Below, one piece after another: positions 34,332 through 42,598 of a stretch of DNA of 64,000 bases. Origin of the DNA: Pseudolabrys sp. (GTDB taxonomy: Bacteria > Pseudomonadota > Alphaproteobacteria > Rhizobiales > Xanthobacteraceae); contig JAHCKG010000019.1 of the NCBI GenBank assembly GCA_026125895.1, positions 1-64,000 of the forward strand, written 5' to 3'. The notes beneath the pieces are model-generated. The model made no database searches and was not told where the DNA came from. It worked only from the letters and a program-made list of their open reading frames with translations. Position 1 is the stretch's first letter, and each line of letters opens with the position of its first letter. A program made the position numbers and the translations under genes.

Positions 34332-34970
34332 ATGCCCTACAAGCTCGCGCTCTTCGACTTCGACGGCACGCTGGCGGACTCGTTCCCGTGGTTCGCCACC
34401 GTCATCAACGACACCGCCGACAAATTCCGCTTCCGCCGCGTCGAGGCGCATGAGGTCGACGGCCTGCGCGGCAAGTCATCGCGCCAAATGATGCAGATCC
34501 TCGGCGTGTCGGCCTGGAAGCTGCCGTTCATCGGCAACTACATCCGCAAGCGCAAGGCGCAGGACCTGCACGCCATCCCGCTGTTCGCCGAAACGCATGA
34601 CGCGCTGCGCCGGCTGCACGGGGCCGGCGTCACGCTCGCCATCGTCAGTTCCAACTCGGAAGCCAATATCCGCGCCATGTTCGGCCCGGAGACTGCGGCT
34701 CTCATCAGCCATTACGAGTGCGGCTCGTCGCTGCACGGCAAGGCCAGACGCTTCCGCAAGCTGCTGCGCACGAGCGGCGTCGCCGCTTCGGACGCCATCG
34801 CCATCGGCGACGAACTGCGCGACATCGACGCCGCGCGCGAGGCCGGCGTCGCCTTCGGCGCCGTGACCTGGGGCTACACCCACGGCGCGGCGATGAAGGC
34901 GGCCAAGCCGGACCATGCCTTCGATACCTTCGGCGCCATGGTCGAAGCGATCGCCGGCGCAGCGCGTTGA
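34332..34970 (+). CDS. HAD family phosphatase, phosphoglycolate-phosphatase-like
   Basis: 212 residues. HAD motif I LFDFDGTLADSF, motif II ALAIVSSNSE context (VTLAIVSSNSEANI), Lys in LHGKARRFRKLL, motif III/IV AIAIGDELRDIDAAREAGV. The alpha-helical cap is of the C1 type inserted after motif I. It hydrolyses small phosphate esters; Gph is the nearest known group but the substrate is open. ATG 34332 lies directly after the repeat; the frame extends upstream into that repeat, which is not coding. Confidence 0.87.
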   Translation: MPYKLALFDFDGTLADSFPWFATVINDTADKFRFRRVEAHEVDGLRGKSSRQMMQILGVSAWKLPFIGNYIRKRKAQDLHAIPLFAETHDALRRLHGAGVTLAIVSSNSEANIRAMFGPETAALISHYECGSSLHGKARRFRKLLRTSGVAASDAIAIGDELRDIDAAREAGVAFGAVTWGYTHGAAMKAAKPDHAFDTFGAMVEAIAGAAR

Positions 34971-35034
34971 CAGCGCCTTTAGTAATATAACATAATTATT
35001 TAACGAAGGTATTTGCGGAGCGGCGCGGGGGCCG

Positions 35035-35994
35035 ATGACGATGCGCGATCCCGTTCATCACCGGCTCGACGCCGCGCCCGACACCGTGCACTGGGGCTAT
35101 TTCAGCGCGGCGCTGCCGCCGCGATTGACCATCGACAGCGGCGACCGCGTCACCATTTCCGCGGTCTCCGGCGGGCCCGACATTCTGCCGCCGCCGCCGC
35201 TCAAGGTGCCGCAGGCGCAGCGCGACATCCACGCCAAGGTCACCGATCGCATGCCCGGCGCGATCCTTACCGGGCCGGTCGCCGTGCGCGGCGCCAGGAA
35301 AGGGCAAACGCTCCAGGTCGATATCGAGCGCATCGAGCCGCTGTGCGGCTGGGCCTATCATTCGATCCGGCCGCTGGTCGGCGCCCTGCCCCACGATTTC
35401 GACGAGACCCGCGTCATTCACCTGACGGTCGATGAGCAGCGCAAGGCATGGCGGCTGCCGTGGGGCCACAAGGTGCCCTACAAGCCGTTCTTCGGCATCA
35501 TGGCGGTGGCGCCCCCTGCCAACTGGGGCAAGATCTCATCGCTGCCGCCGCGGCAAAACGGCGGCAATATCGACAACTGCGAGCTCGGCGCCGGCTCGAC
35601 CTTGTACCTGCCGATCTTCACCGACGGCGCGCTGTTCTCGACCGGGGACGGCCACGGCGCGCAGAGCGACGGCGAGATCGGCATGGCCTGCGAGGCCGGG
35701 CTGATCGGCACCTTCCGCCTGACGGTGCGCGACGACATGCCGTTGCAATGGCCGATGGCCGAGACGCCGACGCATTACATCACAATGGCATTCGATCCCG
35801 ACCTCGATGATTGCGTCGTCATCGCATTGCGGCTGATGCTCGACCTGATGGTCGCGCGCACCTCGCTCGACCGCTACCAGGCTTACGCCCTGATGAACCT
35901 CGCCGCCGACCTTCGTGTCACGCAGGTGGCGAACGGCGACAAGGGCATCCACTGCATGATGCACAAGAAGTACTTCGCGCCGCTGCCGGCCTGA
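35035..35994 (+). CDS. acetamidase/formamidase family amidohydrolase
   Basis: 319 residues. Family features: HWGYFSAALPPRLTIDSGD, VAVRGARKGQTLQVDI, GNIDNCELGAGSTLYLPIFTDGALFSTGDGHGAQSDGEI, and a C-terminal helix ending KGIHCMMHKKYF. These enzymes release ammonia from formamide or acetamide. An AT-rich stretch (AGTAATATAACATAATTATT) 40-60 bases upstream looks like a promoter. It converges with the substrate-binding protein gene at 36064, which could deliver a related nitrogen compound, but this is only suggested by position. Confidence 0.88.
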   Translation: MTMRDPVHHRLDAAPDTVHWGYFSAALPPRLTIDSGDRVTISAVSGGPDILPPPPLKVPQAQRDIHAKVTDRMPGAILTGPVAVRGARKGQTLQVDIERIEPLCGWAYHSIRPLVGALPHDFDETRVIHLTVDEQRKAWRLPWGHKVPYKPFFGIMAVAPPANWGKISSLPPRQNGGNIDNCELGAGSTLYLPIFTDGALFSTGDGHGAQSDGEIGMACEAGLIGTFRLTVRDDMPLQWPMAETPTHYITMAFDPDLDDCVVIALRLMLDLMVARTSLDRYQAYALMNLAADLRVTQVANGDKGIHCMMHKKYFAPLPA

Positions 35995-36002
35995 GCTTTC
36001 GC

Positions 36003-36036
36003 AAAAAACACCCGCTCTCAACGGAGAGAGCGGGTG
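36003..36036 (-). terminator. intrinsic terminator of the 36064-37029 gene
   Basis: CACCCGCTCTC-AACGGA-GAGAGCGGGTG followed on the minus strand by T6. Confidence 0.85.
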
Positions 36037-36063
36037 CGAAGGTGCCGCTGGTGAGCGGAGGGA

Positions 36064-37029
36064 TTACTTCTTCGTCGTGTAGAGGATGTCGAGCAGATCC
36101 TTCTTTTCGTCGTCCGTCAGCGGCTTGTCGATGAACTTGCCGCTGATCGCCTGCTCGATGAGCGTGTCGAGTCCGCGGATCGGACCGAAGGAGAGCGCGT
36201 CGCGCTTGTAAAAGGCCAAGCCCTTGGCGGCGATCGACGGCGTCACCTTGTTCCAGGCGGCATAGCTCTTCGAAGCCTCATCGACGTTGGCATAAGCCCA
36301 GTCGATGCACTTATCGAGCGTCTCCATGAATTTCACCGCCACCGCGCGCCGCTTGGAAACGAAATCGGTGCTGGCGATGATGACGCGCCCCGTGAGCTGC
36401 GCCTGCGACTTGACGTCGTCGCCCGAGAACAGCACGCGGATCTCGCCCTTCTCGACGGCATCGAGTCCGGACGGCGGTACGGAGAACCCGACGTCGATCT
36501 GCTTGGTCATCGCCATGGTAAAGGTGGCGTCCATCGCGCCGGTCGATATCGCCTTGAAGTCAATCTTGCGCTCGGCCTTCAGCGCCAGCAGGATCGCCTC
36601 GCTGGCGCCGCCGGGGCGGGAGAACGCGACCGTCTTGCCCTGGATGTCGTCGATGCCCTTGAGCGGGCTGGCGGCCGGCACATAGAAGAACGAATCGTTC
36701 TGGCCGATGAATTCCGTGCTGATGATCTTGAACTTGCCGCCCTGACGATAAGCGGCGAGCACCGAGTTGGTGCCCGGCGAATAGCCGATGTCCATGCCGC
36801 CGGCGAGCACCGCCTGCACGTTCTCCGAACCGCCGCGGGTCGACACCACTTCGACGTCCAGACCGGCCTTGGCGAATTCGCCGCGATCCTTGCACAAGGT
36901 CGGCTGGGTGGTGTCCCAGAGACCGACGAAGGTCGTCGCGACCTTCACTTTTTCCATCGACTGGGCCGATGCGGTCTGACCGAATGCGGCCAGGCAAAGC
37001 GCCGACGCGAGAACAATCCGAACAGTCAT
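36064..37029 (-). CDS. ABC-type substrate-binding protein, NMT1/SsuA-like, orphan
   Basis: 321 residues. A signal peptide (IVLASALCLAAFGQTASAQ) precedes an NMT1/THI5-like (SsuA, TauA) fold: KVKVATTFVGLWDTTQPTLC, AGLDVEVVSTRGGSENVQAV, ASPLKGIDDIQGKTVAFSRPGG. Such proteins bind sulfonates, nitrate, pyrimidine precursors and similar small molecules for an ABC importer. No permease or ATPase gene adjoins it, so it must share a transporter encoded elsewhere. GAGGGGG precedes; ATG 37029 preferred to two GTGs just upstream. Confidence 0.87.
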   Translation of the reverse strand: MTVRIVLASALCLAAFGQTASAQSMEKVKVATTFVGLWDTTQPTLCKDRGEFAKAGLDVEVVSTRGGSENVQAVLAGGMDIGYSPGTNSVLAAYRQGGKFKIISTEFIGQNDSFFYVPAASPLKGIDDIQGKTVAFSRPGGASEAILLALKAERKIDFKAISTGAMDATFTMAMTKQIDVGFSVPPSGLDAVEKGEIRVLFSGDDVKSQAQLTGRVIIASTDFVSKRRAVAVKFMETLDKCIDWAYANVDEASKSYAAWNKVTPSIAAKGLAFYKRDALSFGPIRGLDTLIEQAISGKFIDKPLTDDEKKDLLDILYTTKK

Positions 37030-37337
37030 CACCACACCCCCTCTGTTTGTAAGAAACCGCCGCGACAGCGACCAACCACCGCCGCGCCACCTATTTATTA
37101 TGCTTATATAACTTAGCTATCTGAATAGTATTGTGCGATAAGTTTTCGAGTCAAAGGGAATTTGGCCGCAGCCGCGCGGTCGTACGGCGGGAAGTTTTCG
37201 AGGCTGCAATCGGCGATGGGAGAGATGGTCCCGCCGCGCGCAACGGGTTACCTTCGGGCGCGCTCGCCGCCGCGCCGTCGTCGCGGATGGCCTCCGGCGT
37301 GCATCGAACCCGCCGCCCCGCAGGACGTTATCGGGAC
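37030..37337. other. 308-base divergent intergenic region
   Basis: No gene supported. 37090-37135 is very AT-rich (ATTTATTATGCTTATATAAC) and probably holds the promoter for the minus-strand binding-protein gene. The rest, to 37337, is GC-rich leader or untranslated sequence of the cupin gene; its frame is open upstream to 37131 but coding character is poor. Confidence 0.4.
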
Positions 37338-37859
37338 ATGCAAACGCCCATCACCTATTTCTTTGAGGACGACGGCAAGGTGCCGAACAACGCGGCGCTG
37401 CCCATGCTGGTGTACAAGGCCGCGCTCGATCTCGCGGCCAGCCGCGATCCCGAAGCTGCCATCGAGAAAATGTTCGACGCCAACGGTTGGGGCCACGGCC
37501 GGTGGCGCAACGGCATCTTCCCCTACACGCATTATCACTCGATGATCCACGAGGTGCTCGGGATCGCCCGCGGCACCGCCAAGGTGCGCTTCGGCGGCGA
37601 CAAGGGCGAAGTGCTGGATCTCGAGCCCGGCGACGTCGCGGTGCTGCCGGCCGGCACGGGTCATCAGCGGCTCGAGGGCTCGGCCGATCTCGTCGTCATC
37701 GGCGGCTATCCGCCCGAGGGCACGTATAATCTGTGCCGCGGCGACCGCCCAGCCGACCGCGACGCCGCGCTCGAGACCATCCCGCAGGTGCCGGTTCCGG
37801 ACAGCGACCCGGTCGAGGGGAAGGATGGGGCGCTGACCACCTTGTGGCGAAGCGCCTAA
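37338..37859 (+). CDS. cupin domain protein
   Basis: 173 residues. Starts QTPITYFFEDDGKVPNNAALPMLVY; cupin motif 1 is replaced by the variant THYHSMIHEVLGIARGTAKVRFGG, followed by LDLEPGDVAVLPAGTGHQRLEG. The two His in YHS..IHE and the later GTGH could bind a metal. This matches the YjlB-like group of cupins often annotated as hypothetical. No pathway is suggested by the neighbours. Confidence 0.8.
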   Translation: MQTPITYFFEDDGKVPNNAALPMLVYKAALDLAASRDPEAAIEKMFDANGWGHGRWRNGIFPYTHYHSMIHEVLGIARGTAKVRFGGDKGEVLDLEPGDVAVLPAGTGHQRLEGSADLVVIGGYPPEGTYNLCRGDRPADRDAALETIPQVPVPDSDPVEGKDGALTTLWRSA

Positions 37860-37867
37860 CATGCGAT

Positions 37868-37962
37868 TTCCGCGCGTCCCCGCGGAAGCGAGGACCCAGT
37901 GCCGTAGCAAGAGCCTCTCCGGCTTGGCCTCTGGATCCCCGCTTGCGCGGGGATGAGCGGAG
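37868..37962. repeat. paired palindromic repeats
   Basis: GCGCGTCCCCGCGGAAGCGAGGAC at the left and GGATCCCCGCTTGCGCGGGGATGAGC at the right; the right unit belongs to the 9247-9320 family, the left is a decayed inverted copy. Confidence 0.75.
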
Positions 37963-37990
37963 TTTGACGATCTGCCTGAGGTCTGCGCGC

Positions 37991-38683
37991 ATGGACTGGA
38001 TCAGCTTCTACGATTTCAAGCACTCGGTGATCTACGTGAACGGGCGTCACCGCGACGTCCATTACCAGACCATCGCCAAGGACATCCGCGTGCTGGTGCC
38101 CTCGCCCGACGCCATCGTCATGGACTATGGCTGCGGCGAAGCGACGAGCGCGGCGCTGGTCGCGGAAGCCTGCCAGCATCTCACTTTGGTCGAAGCGGCC
38201 CCTAACGTGCGCGCCGCCTTGCGCGAGCGTTACGCCGCGAACCCGAAGATGTCGGTGATGAATCCCGACGAAGCGGCGAAGACCCCCGATGGCACCGTTG
38301 ATATGATCGTGCTGCACTCGGTGGCGCAGTATCTGACCGCCGACGAACTCAAGGCGATGATGACGACGTTCCATCGGCTGCTGAAGCCGACCGGCACCTT
38401 TGTGCTCGGCGACATCGTCCCGCCGCAAATGGCCTCGGTCTGGGCCGCGCTGTCGCTGCTGAAGTTCGGCGCGCAGAACGGCTTCTTCTGGGCCGCGGTC
38501 GGCGGCCTGATCCGCATCCTGGTGTCGGACTATTTCACGCTGAAGAAGACGCACGGCCTGTCGCACTACACCGAGGCCGACATGCTGGCGCGGCTCCGGG
38601 CCGCCGGCTTCGCGCCGCGGCGCGCCCCGCACAACATCGGCCATAACCAGCACCGCATGACGTTCCTCTCGAAGCCGGTGTGA
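37991..38683 (+). CDS. class I SAM-dependent methyltransferase
   Basis: 230 residues. Motif I IVMDYGCGEATSAALVAEAC, a motif II acidic end at LTLVEAAPNVRAAL, VDMIVLHSVAQYLTADELKAM and the post-motif LLKPTGTFVLGDIVPP identify the Rossmann methyltransferase core. A hydrophobic stretch (AALSLLKFGAQNGFFWAAVGGLIRIL) could lie at a membrane or a lipid substrate, so a lipid or quinone-like acceptor is possible. The start follows the repeat by 28 bases. The acceptor is unknown. Confidence 0.82.
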   Translation: MDWISFYDFKHSVIYVNGRHRDVHYQTIAKDIRVLVPSPDAIVMDYGCGEATSAALVAEACQHLTLVEAAPNVRAALRERYAANPKMSVMNPDEAAKTPDGTVDMIVLHSVAQYLTADELKAMMTTFHRLLKPTGTFVLGDIVPPQMASVWAALSLLKFGAQNGFFWAAVGGLIRILVSDYFTLKKTHGLSHYTEADMLARLRAAGFAPRRAPHNIGHNQHRMTFLSKPV

Positions 38684-38789
38684 CGGGTTCCGACTGCATG
38701 CTTCGTGGTTAACAGCGCCGTTAACTGCAATCCAAAATGTCGCAGCGGATTAACGACCTTGTGATCGAGCCAGTGTAGGCTTCTGTCAT

Positions 38790-38865
38790 GGCCCGGTGGC
38801 GGAGCGTCTACGCAAAGGACCCTGCAAGGTCCTTCACCCTGGTTCAAATCCAGGCTGGGCCTCCA
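38790..38865 (+). tRNA. tRNA-Cys-like gene (GCA) with an irregular anticodon arm
   Basis: 76 bases: acceptor GGCCCGG/CTGGGCC, T arm CCTGG-TTCAAAT-CCAGG and encoded CCA are sound. The anticodon arm is AAGGA-(CCCTGCAAGG)-TCCTT: the loop has ten bases rather than seven, and inner CC/GG could pair, leaving CTGCAA. The D loop lacks the usual GG. GCA anticodon indicates Cys. Confidence 0.75.
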
Positions 38866-38883
38866 CTCTCTTCTCCTGCGTCG

Positions 38884-39792
38884 TCAGGACGTCTTCTTCG
38901 CCGCCGCCGCCAGGGTCTTCGACACGCGCTCCAGCAGGAAGCGCGCCGGCGCCGATAAGGTCCGCTCCTTTAACGTCAGAATGCCGAGCCGGCGCTGGAT
39001 AGCGGGCGCCACCAGCGGCCGCATCGCCAGCGCGCGATGGCTGAACATCGCCAAGGTCAGCGACGGCAGCGCCGTGATGCCGAGCCCCGCGCTCACCAAA
39101 GTCACCGCCGACAGGATCTGCTCGACCTCGTAGCGCGGGCGGATGACGAGTTCGGTCTGGCCCATCGCCGTATCGGCGAAGCGCCGCACCGACGTCGTCG
39201 CCGACAATGCAATGAAGGGATAATCGACGGTGTCCTTCCAGGTCACCGTCTTGAGCCGCGCCAGCGGGTGATTGCGCTTGCAGACGAGGTAGAACGGATC
39301 GGCGCCGAGTTCCTCGAAATGCAGTTCGGGATAAGCCGCCGCCTGCGTCGTCACCGCGAAATCGACGACGCCGTTGCGCAGGATCGCCACCGCGCGCTCC
39401 TGCAGCACATCGTGCACGCTGACGTCGATCTCCGGATATTCTTTGGCGAAGGCGCCGAGCGCTTCGGGCAGCACGGTGGCAGCGACCGAGGGCAACACGG
39501 CAAGCGACACGCGACCGCGCTTGCCGGCGGCGCGCGCGCTGATGCCGGACAGCGCCGCCTCGAAATCCCGCACCAGATCGTCGGCAACCGCCGCCAGATC
39601 GCGGCCGTCGGCGGTGAGAATGAGCGAGCGCGTGGTGCGGTCGAACAGCCGCAAGCCGAGCTGGGTCTCGATCTTTGAAATGGTCCCGGACAGGCTCGGT
39701 TGCGAAATGCCGAGCCTGTCGGCCGCCTCGCTGAAGGAGCGGGCGCGGCTCGCGGCGACGAAAACCTGAAGCTGTCTCAAAGTTATATTCAT
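38884..39792 (-). CDS. LysR family transcriptional regulator
   Basis: 302 residues. Winged helix: ITLRQLQVFVAASRARSFSEAADRLGISQPSLSGTISKIETQLG; the effector domain starts near RGRVSLAVLPSVAATVLPEAL. It is transcribed away from the AtuA-like operon starting at 39887, and the 94-base gap carries the inverted pair ATAGGT (39791-39796) and ACCTAT (39828-39833), so it very likely controls that operon in response to its substrate. ATG 39792 gives the usual N-terminal length. Confidence 0.9.
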   Translation of the reverse strand: MNITLRQLQVFVAASRARSFSEAADRLGISQPSLSGTISKIETQLGLRLFDRTTRSLILTADGRDLAAVADDLVRDFEAALSGISARAAGKRGRVSLAVLPSVAATVLPEALGAFAKEYPEIDVSVHDVLQERAVAILRNGVVDFAVTTQAAAYPELHFEELGADPFYLVCKRNHPLARLKTVTWKDTVDYPFIALSATTSVRRFADTAMGQTELVIRPRYEVEQILSAVTLVSAGLGITALPSLTLAMFSHRALAMRPLVAPAIQRRLGILTLKERTLSAPARFLLERVSKTLAAAAKKTS

Positions 39793-39886
39793 AGGTCTCG
39801 ATTATATATCAGGTGCAATCCTTCCTTGACACCTATTTGTTTTTCGATTTCGATGCGACCGAGAAGAACGTGTCGAGGAAGCGTGC

Positions 39887-41242
39887 ATGGTGGAGCGACT
39901 ATTGGTCGGCGCCGGCGCCGGTTATTCCGGCGACCGCATTGACGCCCCGATCGCCGTGGTGCGCGATCTCAAGGCCTCCGGCGAACGCGCCGCCATCATT
40001 TTCGAGACGCTCGGCGAACGGACCCTGGCGCTGGCGCAATTGCGCCGTCGTGAAAATCCGGAGCTCGGCTACGAACCGAAGCTGAAAGCCCTGCTGACGC
40101 CGGTGCTGAAGGATTGCGTCGATTCCAAGATCTCCATCATCGGCAATTTCGGCGCCGGCAATCCGCCGGCCGCCGCGCAGCTGATCGCGGAACTCGCCGC
40201 CGAGCAGAAGGTGAACGCCAGGATCGGCGTCGTCACCGGCGACGACATGCTCGGGCCCGAAGGGCTCGAGGTGCTGCGCGCCGCGAGCAACGAACTCCCG
40301 GACGACAAACTCCTCGTCTCGGCCAATGCCTATCTCGGCGCCGCGCCCATCGTCGAAGCGCTCGGCGAAGGGGCCGACGTCGTCGTCACCGGCCGCGTCG
40401 CCGATCCGTCGCTGACATTGGGGCCGCTGATCCATGCCTTCGGCTGGCAGTATGACGACTGGCATCGCCTCGGCGTCGGCACCATGGCCGGGCATCTGCT
40501 CGAATGCGGCGCGCAGGTGACCGGCGGCTATTTCGCCGATCCCGGCTTCAAGGACGTGCCGCAGCCGGAGAACATCGGCTTTCCCATCGCCGCCATCGAG
40601 CGCGACGCGAGCTTCGTGATCGGCAAGGCGCACGGCGGCGGGCTCGTCGACAAGCGCACGGTCGCCGAGCAACTGCTGTACGAGGTGCACGATCCGGCGG
40701 CTTATCTCACGCCCGATGTCACCGCCGATATCAGCCGCGCCTCGATCGTCGAACTCGGCGGCGACCGCGTCCGCGTCGACGGCATCACCGGCCACCAGCG
40801 GCCGGACACGCTCAAAGTCACCGTCTGCTACGACGGCGGCTACATCGCCGAGGGCGAGATCTCCTATTACGGGCCGAATGCGCTGGCACGCGCGCGTCTC
40901 GCCGCCGACGTGGTGAAGAAGCGCAGCCCCAAGGGCATCCGCATGCGCTGCGACATCATCGGCGTGCTCAGCGTCCTGGGCGACGACACAGGACGCGCCT
41001 GGAGCGAGCTCGACAGCTTCGGCGAGCCGACCGAGGACGTGCGGCTGCGGGTCGCCTTTGCCGGCAACGACAAGGCGCTGGTGGAACGCGGTCTCCAGGA
41101 GGTCGAGGCGCTGTACTGCGCCGGGCCGGCCGCCGGCGGCGGCATCCGGCTGTCGCTGCGGCCGCGGATCGCCGCGACCTCATGCTTCATTCCGCGCAGC
41201 GCCGTGAAGCCCCGGGTCGAGATCGTGGAGGCGCGTTCATGA
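39887..41242 (+). CDS. AtuA-like protein (DUF1446), acyclic terpene/acid utilisation type
   Basis: 451 residues. RLLVGAGAGYSGDRIDAPIAVV, IIGNFGAGNPPAAAQLIAELA, RIGVVTGDDMLG, ADVVVTGRVADPSLTLGPLIH and GTMAGHLLECGAQVTGGYFAD are typical of AtuA (PF07287). In Pseudomonas AtuA belongs to the citronellol/geraniol acid pathway but its reaction is not established. Here it leads an operon with its C-terminal partner and a TAXI-TRAP importer, so a role in degrading an imported organic acid is likely. GAGGAAGC precedes the ATG; promoter candidate TTGACA at 39823. Confidence 0.85.
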   Translation: MVERLLVGAGAGYSGDRIDAPIAVVRDLKASGERAAIIFETLGERTLALAQLRRRENPELGYEPKLKALLTPVLKDCVDSKISIIGNFGAGNPPAAAQLIAELAAEQKVNARIGVVTGDDMLGPEGLEVLRAASNELPDDKLLVSANAYLGAAPIVEALGEGADVVVTGRVADPSLTLGPLIHAFGWQYDDWHRLGVGTMAGHLLECGAQVTGGYFADPGFKDVPQPENIGFPIAAIERDASFVIGKAHGGGLVDKRTVAEQLLYEVHDPAAYLTPDVTADISRASIVELGGDRVRVDGITGHQRPDTLKVTVCYDGGYIAEGEISYYGPNALARARLAADVVKKRSPKGIRMRCDIIGVLSVLGDDTGRAWSELDSFGEPTEDVRLRVAFAGNDKALVERGLQEVEALYCAGPAAGGGIRLSLRPRIAATSCFIPRSAVKPRVEIVEARS

Positions 41243-41598
41243 CCGAGGTTCAGCTTCATGCCCTCGCCCACGCGCGGACCGGCGACAAAGGCAACCGCCT
41301 CAACGTGTCGCTGATCGCCTACGACCCGGCGATCTATCCGCTTTTGGTCGAGCACGTCACCGAACAGGTGGTCGCGGCGCGCTTTGCCTGTCGCAAGCCG
41401 TCGGCGGTGAAGCGTTACGAACTGCCGAACATGTTCGCGCTCAATTTCGTGCTCGACGACGTGCTCGACGGCGGCGTCACGCAGGCGCTCAACCTCGATT
41501 CGCACGGCAAGACCTTGAGCTTTCATCTGCTGGGCCTGCGCATTCCGGTGCCGGAGGCGCTTGCCAAATACGCGCGGGTCAAACCCGGCGAAGACTGA
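41239..41598 (+). CDS. AtuA C-terminal-like partner protein
   Basis: 119 residues. LHALAHARTGDKGNRLNVSLIAYDP, YELPNMFALNFVLDDVLDGGVTQALNLDSHGKTLSFHLL are features of the AtuA-like ferredoxin-fold domain that is fused to AtuA in some genomes and separate here. The start overlaps the AtuA stop (ATGA), implying translational coupling and a 1:1 complex. No catalytic residues can be named. Confidence 0.8.
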   Translation: MTEVQLHALAHARTGDKGNRLNVSLIAYDPAIYPLLVEHVTEQVVAARFACRKPSAVKRYELPNMFALNFVLDDVLDGGVTQALNLDSHGKTLSFHLLGLRIPVPEALAKYARVKPGED

Positions 41599-41635
41599 CA
41601 AGAAACGGCCAATGAAACTGATGGAGGAGACAACA

Positions 41636-42598
41636 ATGATTGCCAAAAAGCTATTGATCACCACCGCCGTCTTGATCGCCGGCATGACCGCGGCATCGGC
41701 GCAGCAGAAGCTGCTGATCGGCTCGACTTCGTCGTCGTCGTCGCAATACGGCTATTTCGTCGCCGTGTCGCAGATCATCAATGCCAAGGTGCAGGGCATC
41801 GAGTCGTCGGTGGTCGAAACCGGCGCCACGGTGGATAACCTGCGCCGGCTCGACCGCAAGCAGATCGATCTCGGCCTCGTCACCACCAACACCGGCTACC
41901 AGGCTTATGCCGGCACCGAAGGCTTCAAGGACAAGCCCGTGCCGATACGCCTGCTGTGGGTCTACACCGCCGCGCCGCAGAACGTCATCGTCCGCAAGGA
42001 CGCCAACATCGCCAAGATCGCGGACCTCGCCGGCAAGAAATTCAATCCGGGCCTGCGCGGCTCGGCGACCGAGAAGACCACCGAAGCGGTGTTCAAGCTG
42101 CTCGGCATCAAGGCCGACGAGGCACGCGGCTCGACCTCCGACATCGTCGATGCCATCAAGGACAACCGTGTCGTCGGTTACGTCAAGAGCGGCGCCGGCA
42201 ACAAGCTCGACGGATCCTCGCTCGACATCGCCACCTTCACGCCGATCCAGGTGCTGTCGCTGACCGACGAGCAGGCCGACAAGATCAAGAAGGAGATGCC
42301 CGACCTCGGCGTCGTCAAGGTGCCGGCCGGCGCCGCCGACGGCGTGCCCGCTTATACGACCTGGAGCTTCGGCCTCGCCGTCGTCGCCCGCGCCGACATG
42401 CCGGAGGACGTTGCCTACAAGATCGTCAAGGCGATCGACGAGGACAAGTCGGTGCAGGCCAATGCGCTCGCCGAAATGAAGGGCGCCAACATCGCGCAGA
42501 TGACGGTCGATTACGGCTCGATCCCGCTGCACGCCGGAGCCGCCAAGTATCTCAAGGAGAAGGGCTTGGAAATCCCGGCCCGGATCGCGCCGAAATGA
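41636..42598 (+). CDS. TRAP transporter solute receptor, TAXI family
   Basis: 320 residues. A signal peptide (LLITTAVLIAGMTAASAQ) is followed by LLIGSTSSSSSQYGYFVAVSQIINAK, VVETGATVDNLRRLDRKQIDLGLV and YTAAPQNVIVRKDA, the TAXI signature. It binds a carboxylate-type solute in the periplasm for the fused permease encoded next. GGAGGAG is 7 bases before ATG 41636. The gene lies 37 bases after the AtuA-C gene. Confidence 0.9.
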   Translation: MIAKKLLITTAVLIAGMTAASAQQKLLIGSTSSSSSQYGYFVAVSQIINAKVQGIESSVVETGATVDNLRRLDRKQIDLGLVTTNTGYQAYAGTEGFKDKPVPIRLLWVYTAAPQNVIVRKDANIAKIADLAGKKFNPGLRGSATEKTTEAVFKLLGIKADEARGSTSDIVDAIKDNRVVGYVKSGAGNKLDGSSLDIATFTPIQVLSLTDEQADKIKKEMPDLGVVKVPAGAADGVPAYTTWSFGLAVVARADMPEDVAYKIVKAIDEDKSVQANALAEMKGANIAQMTVDYGSIPLHAGAAKYLKEKGLEIPARIAPK

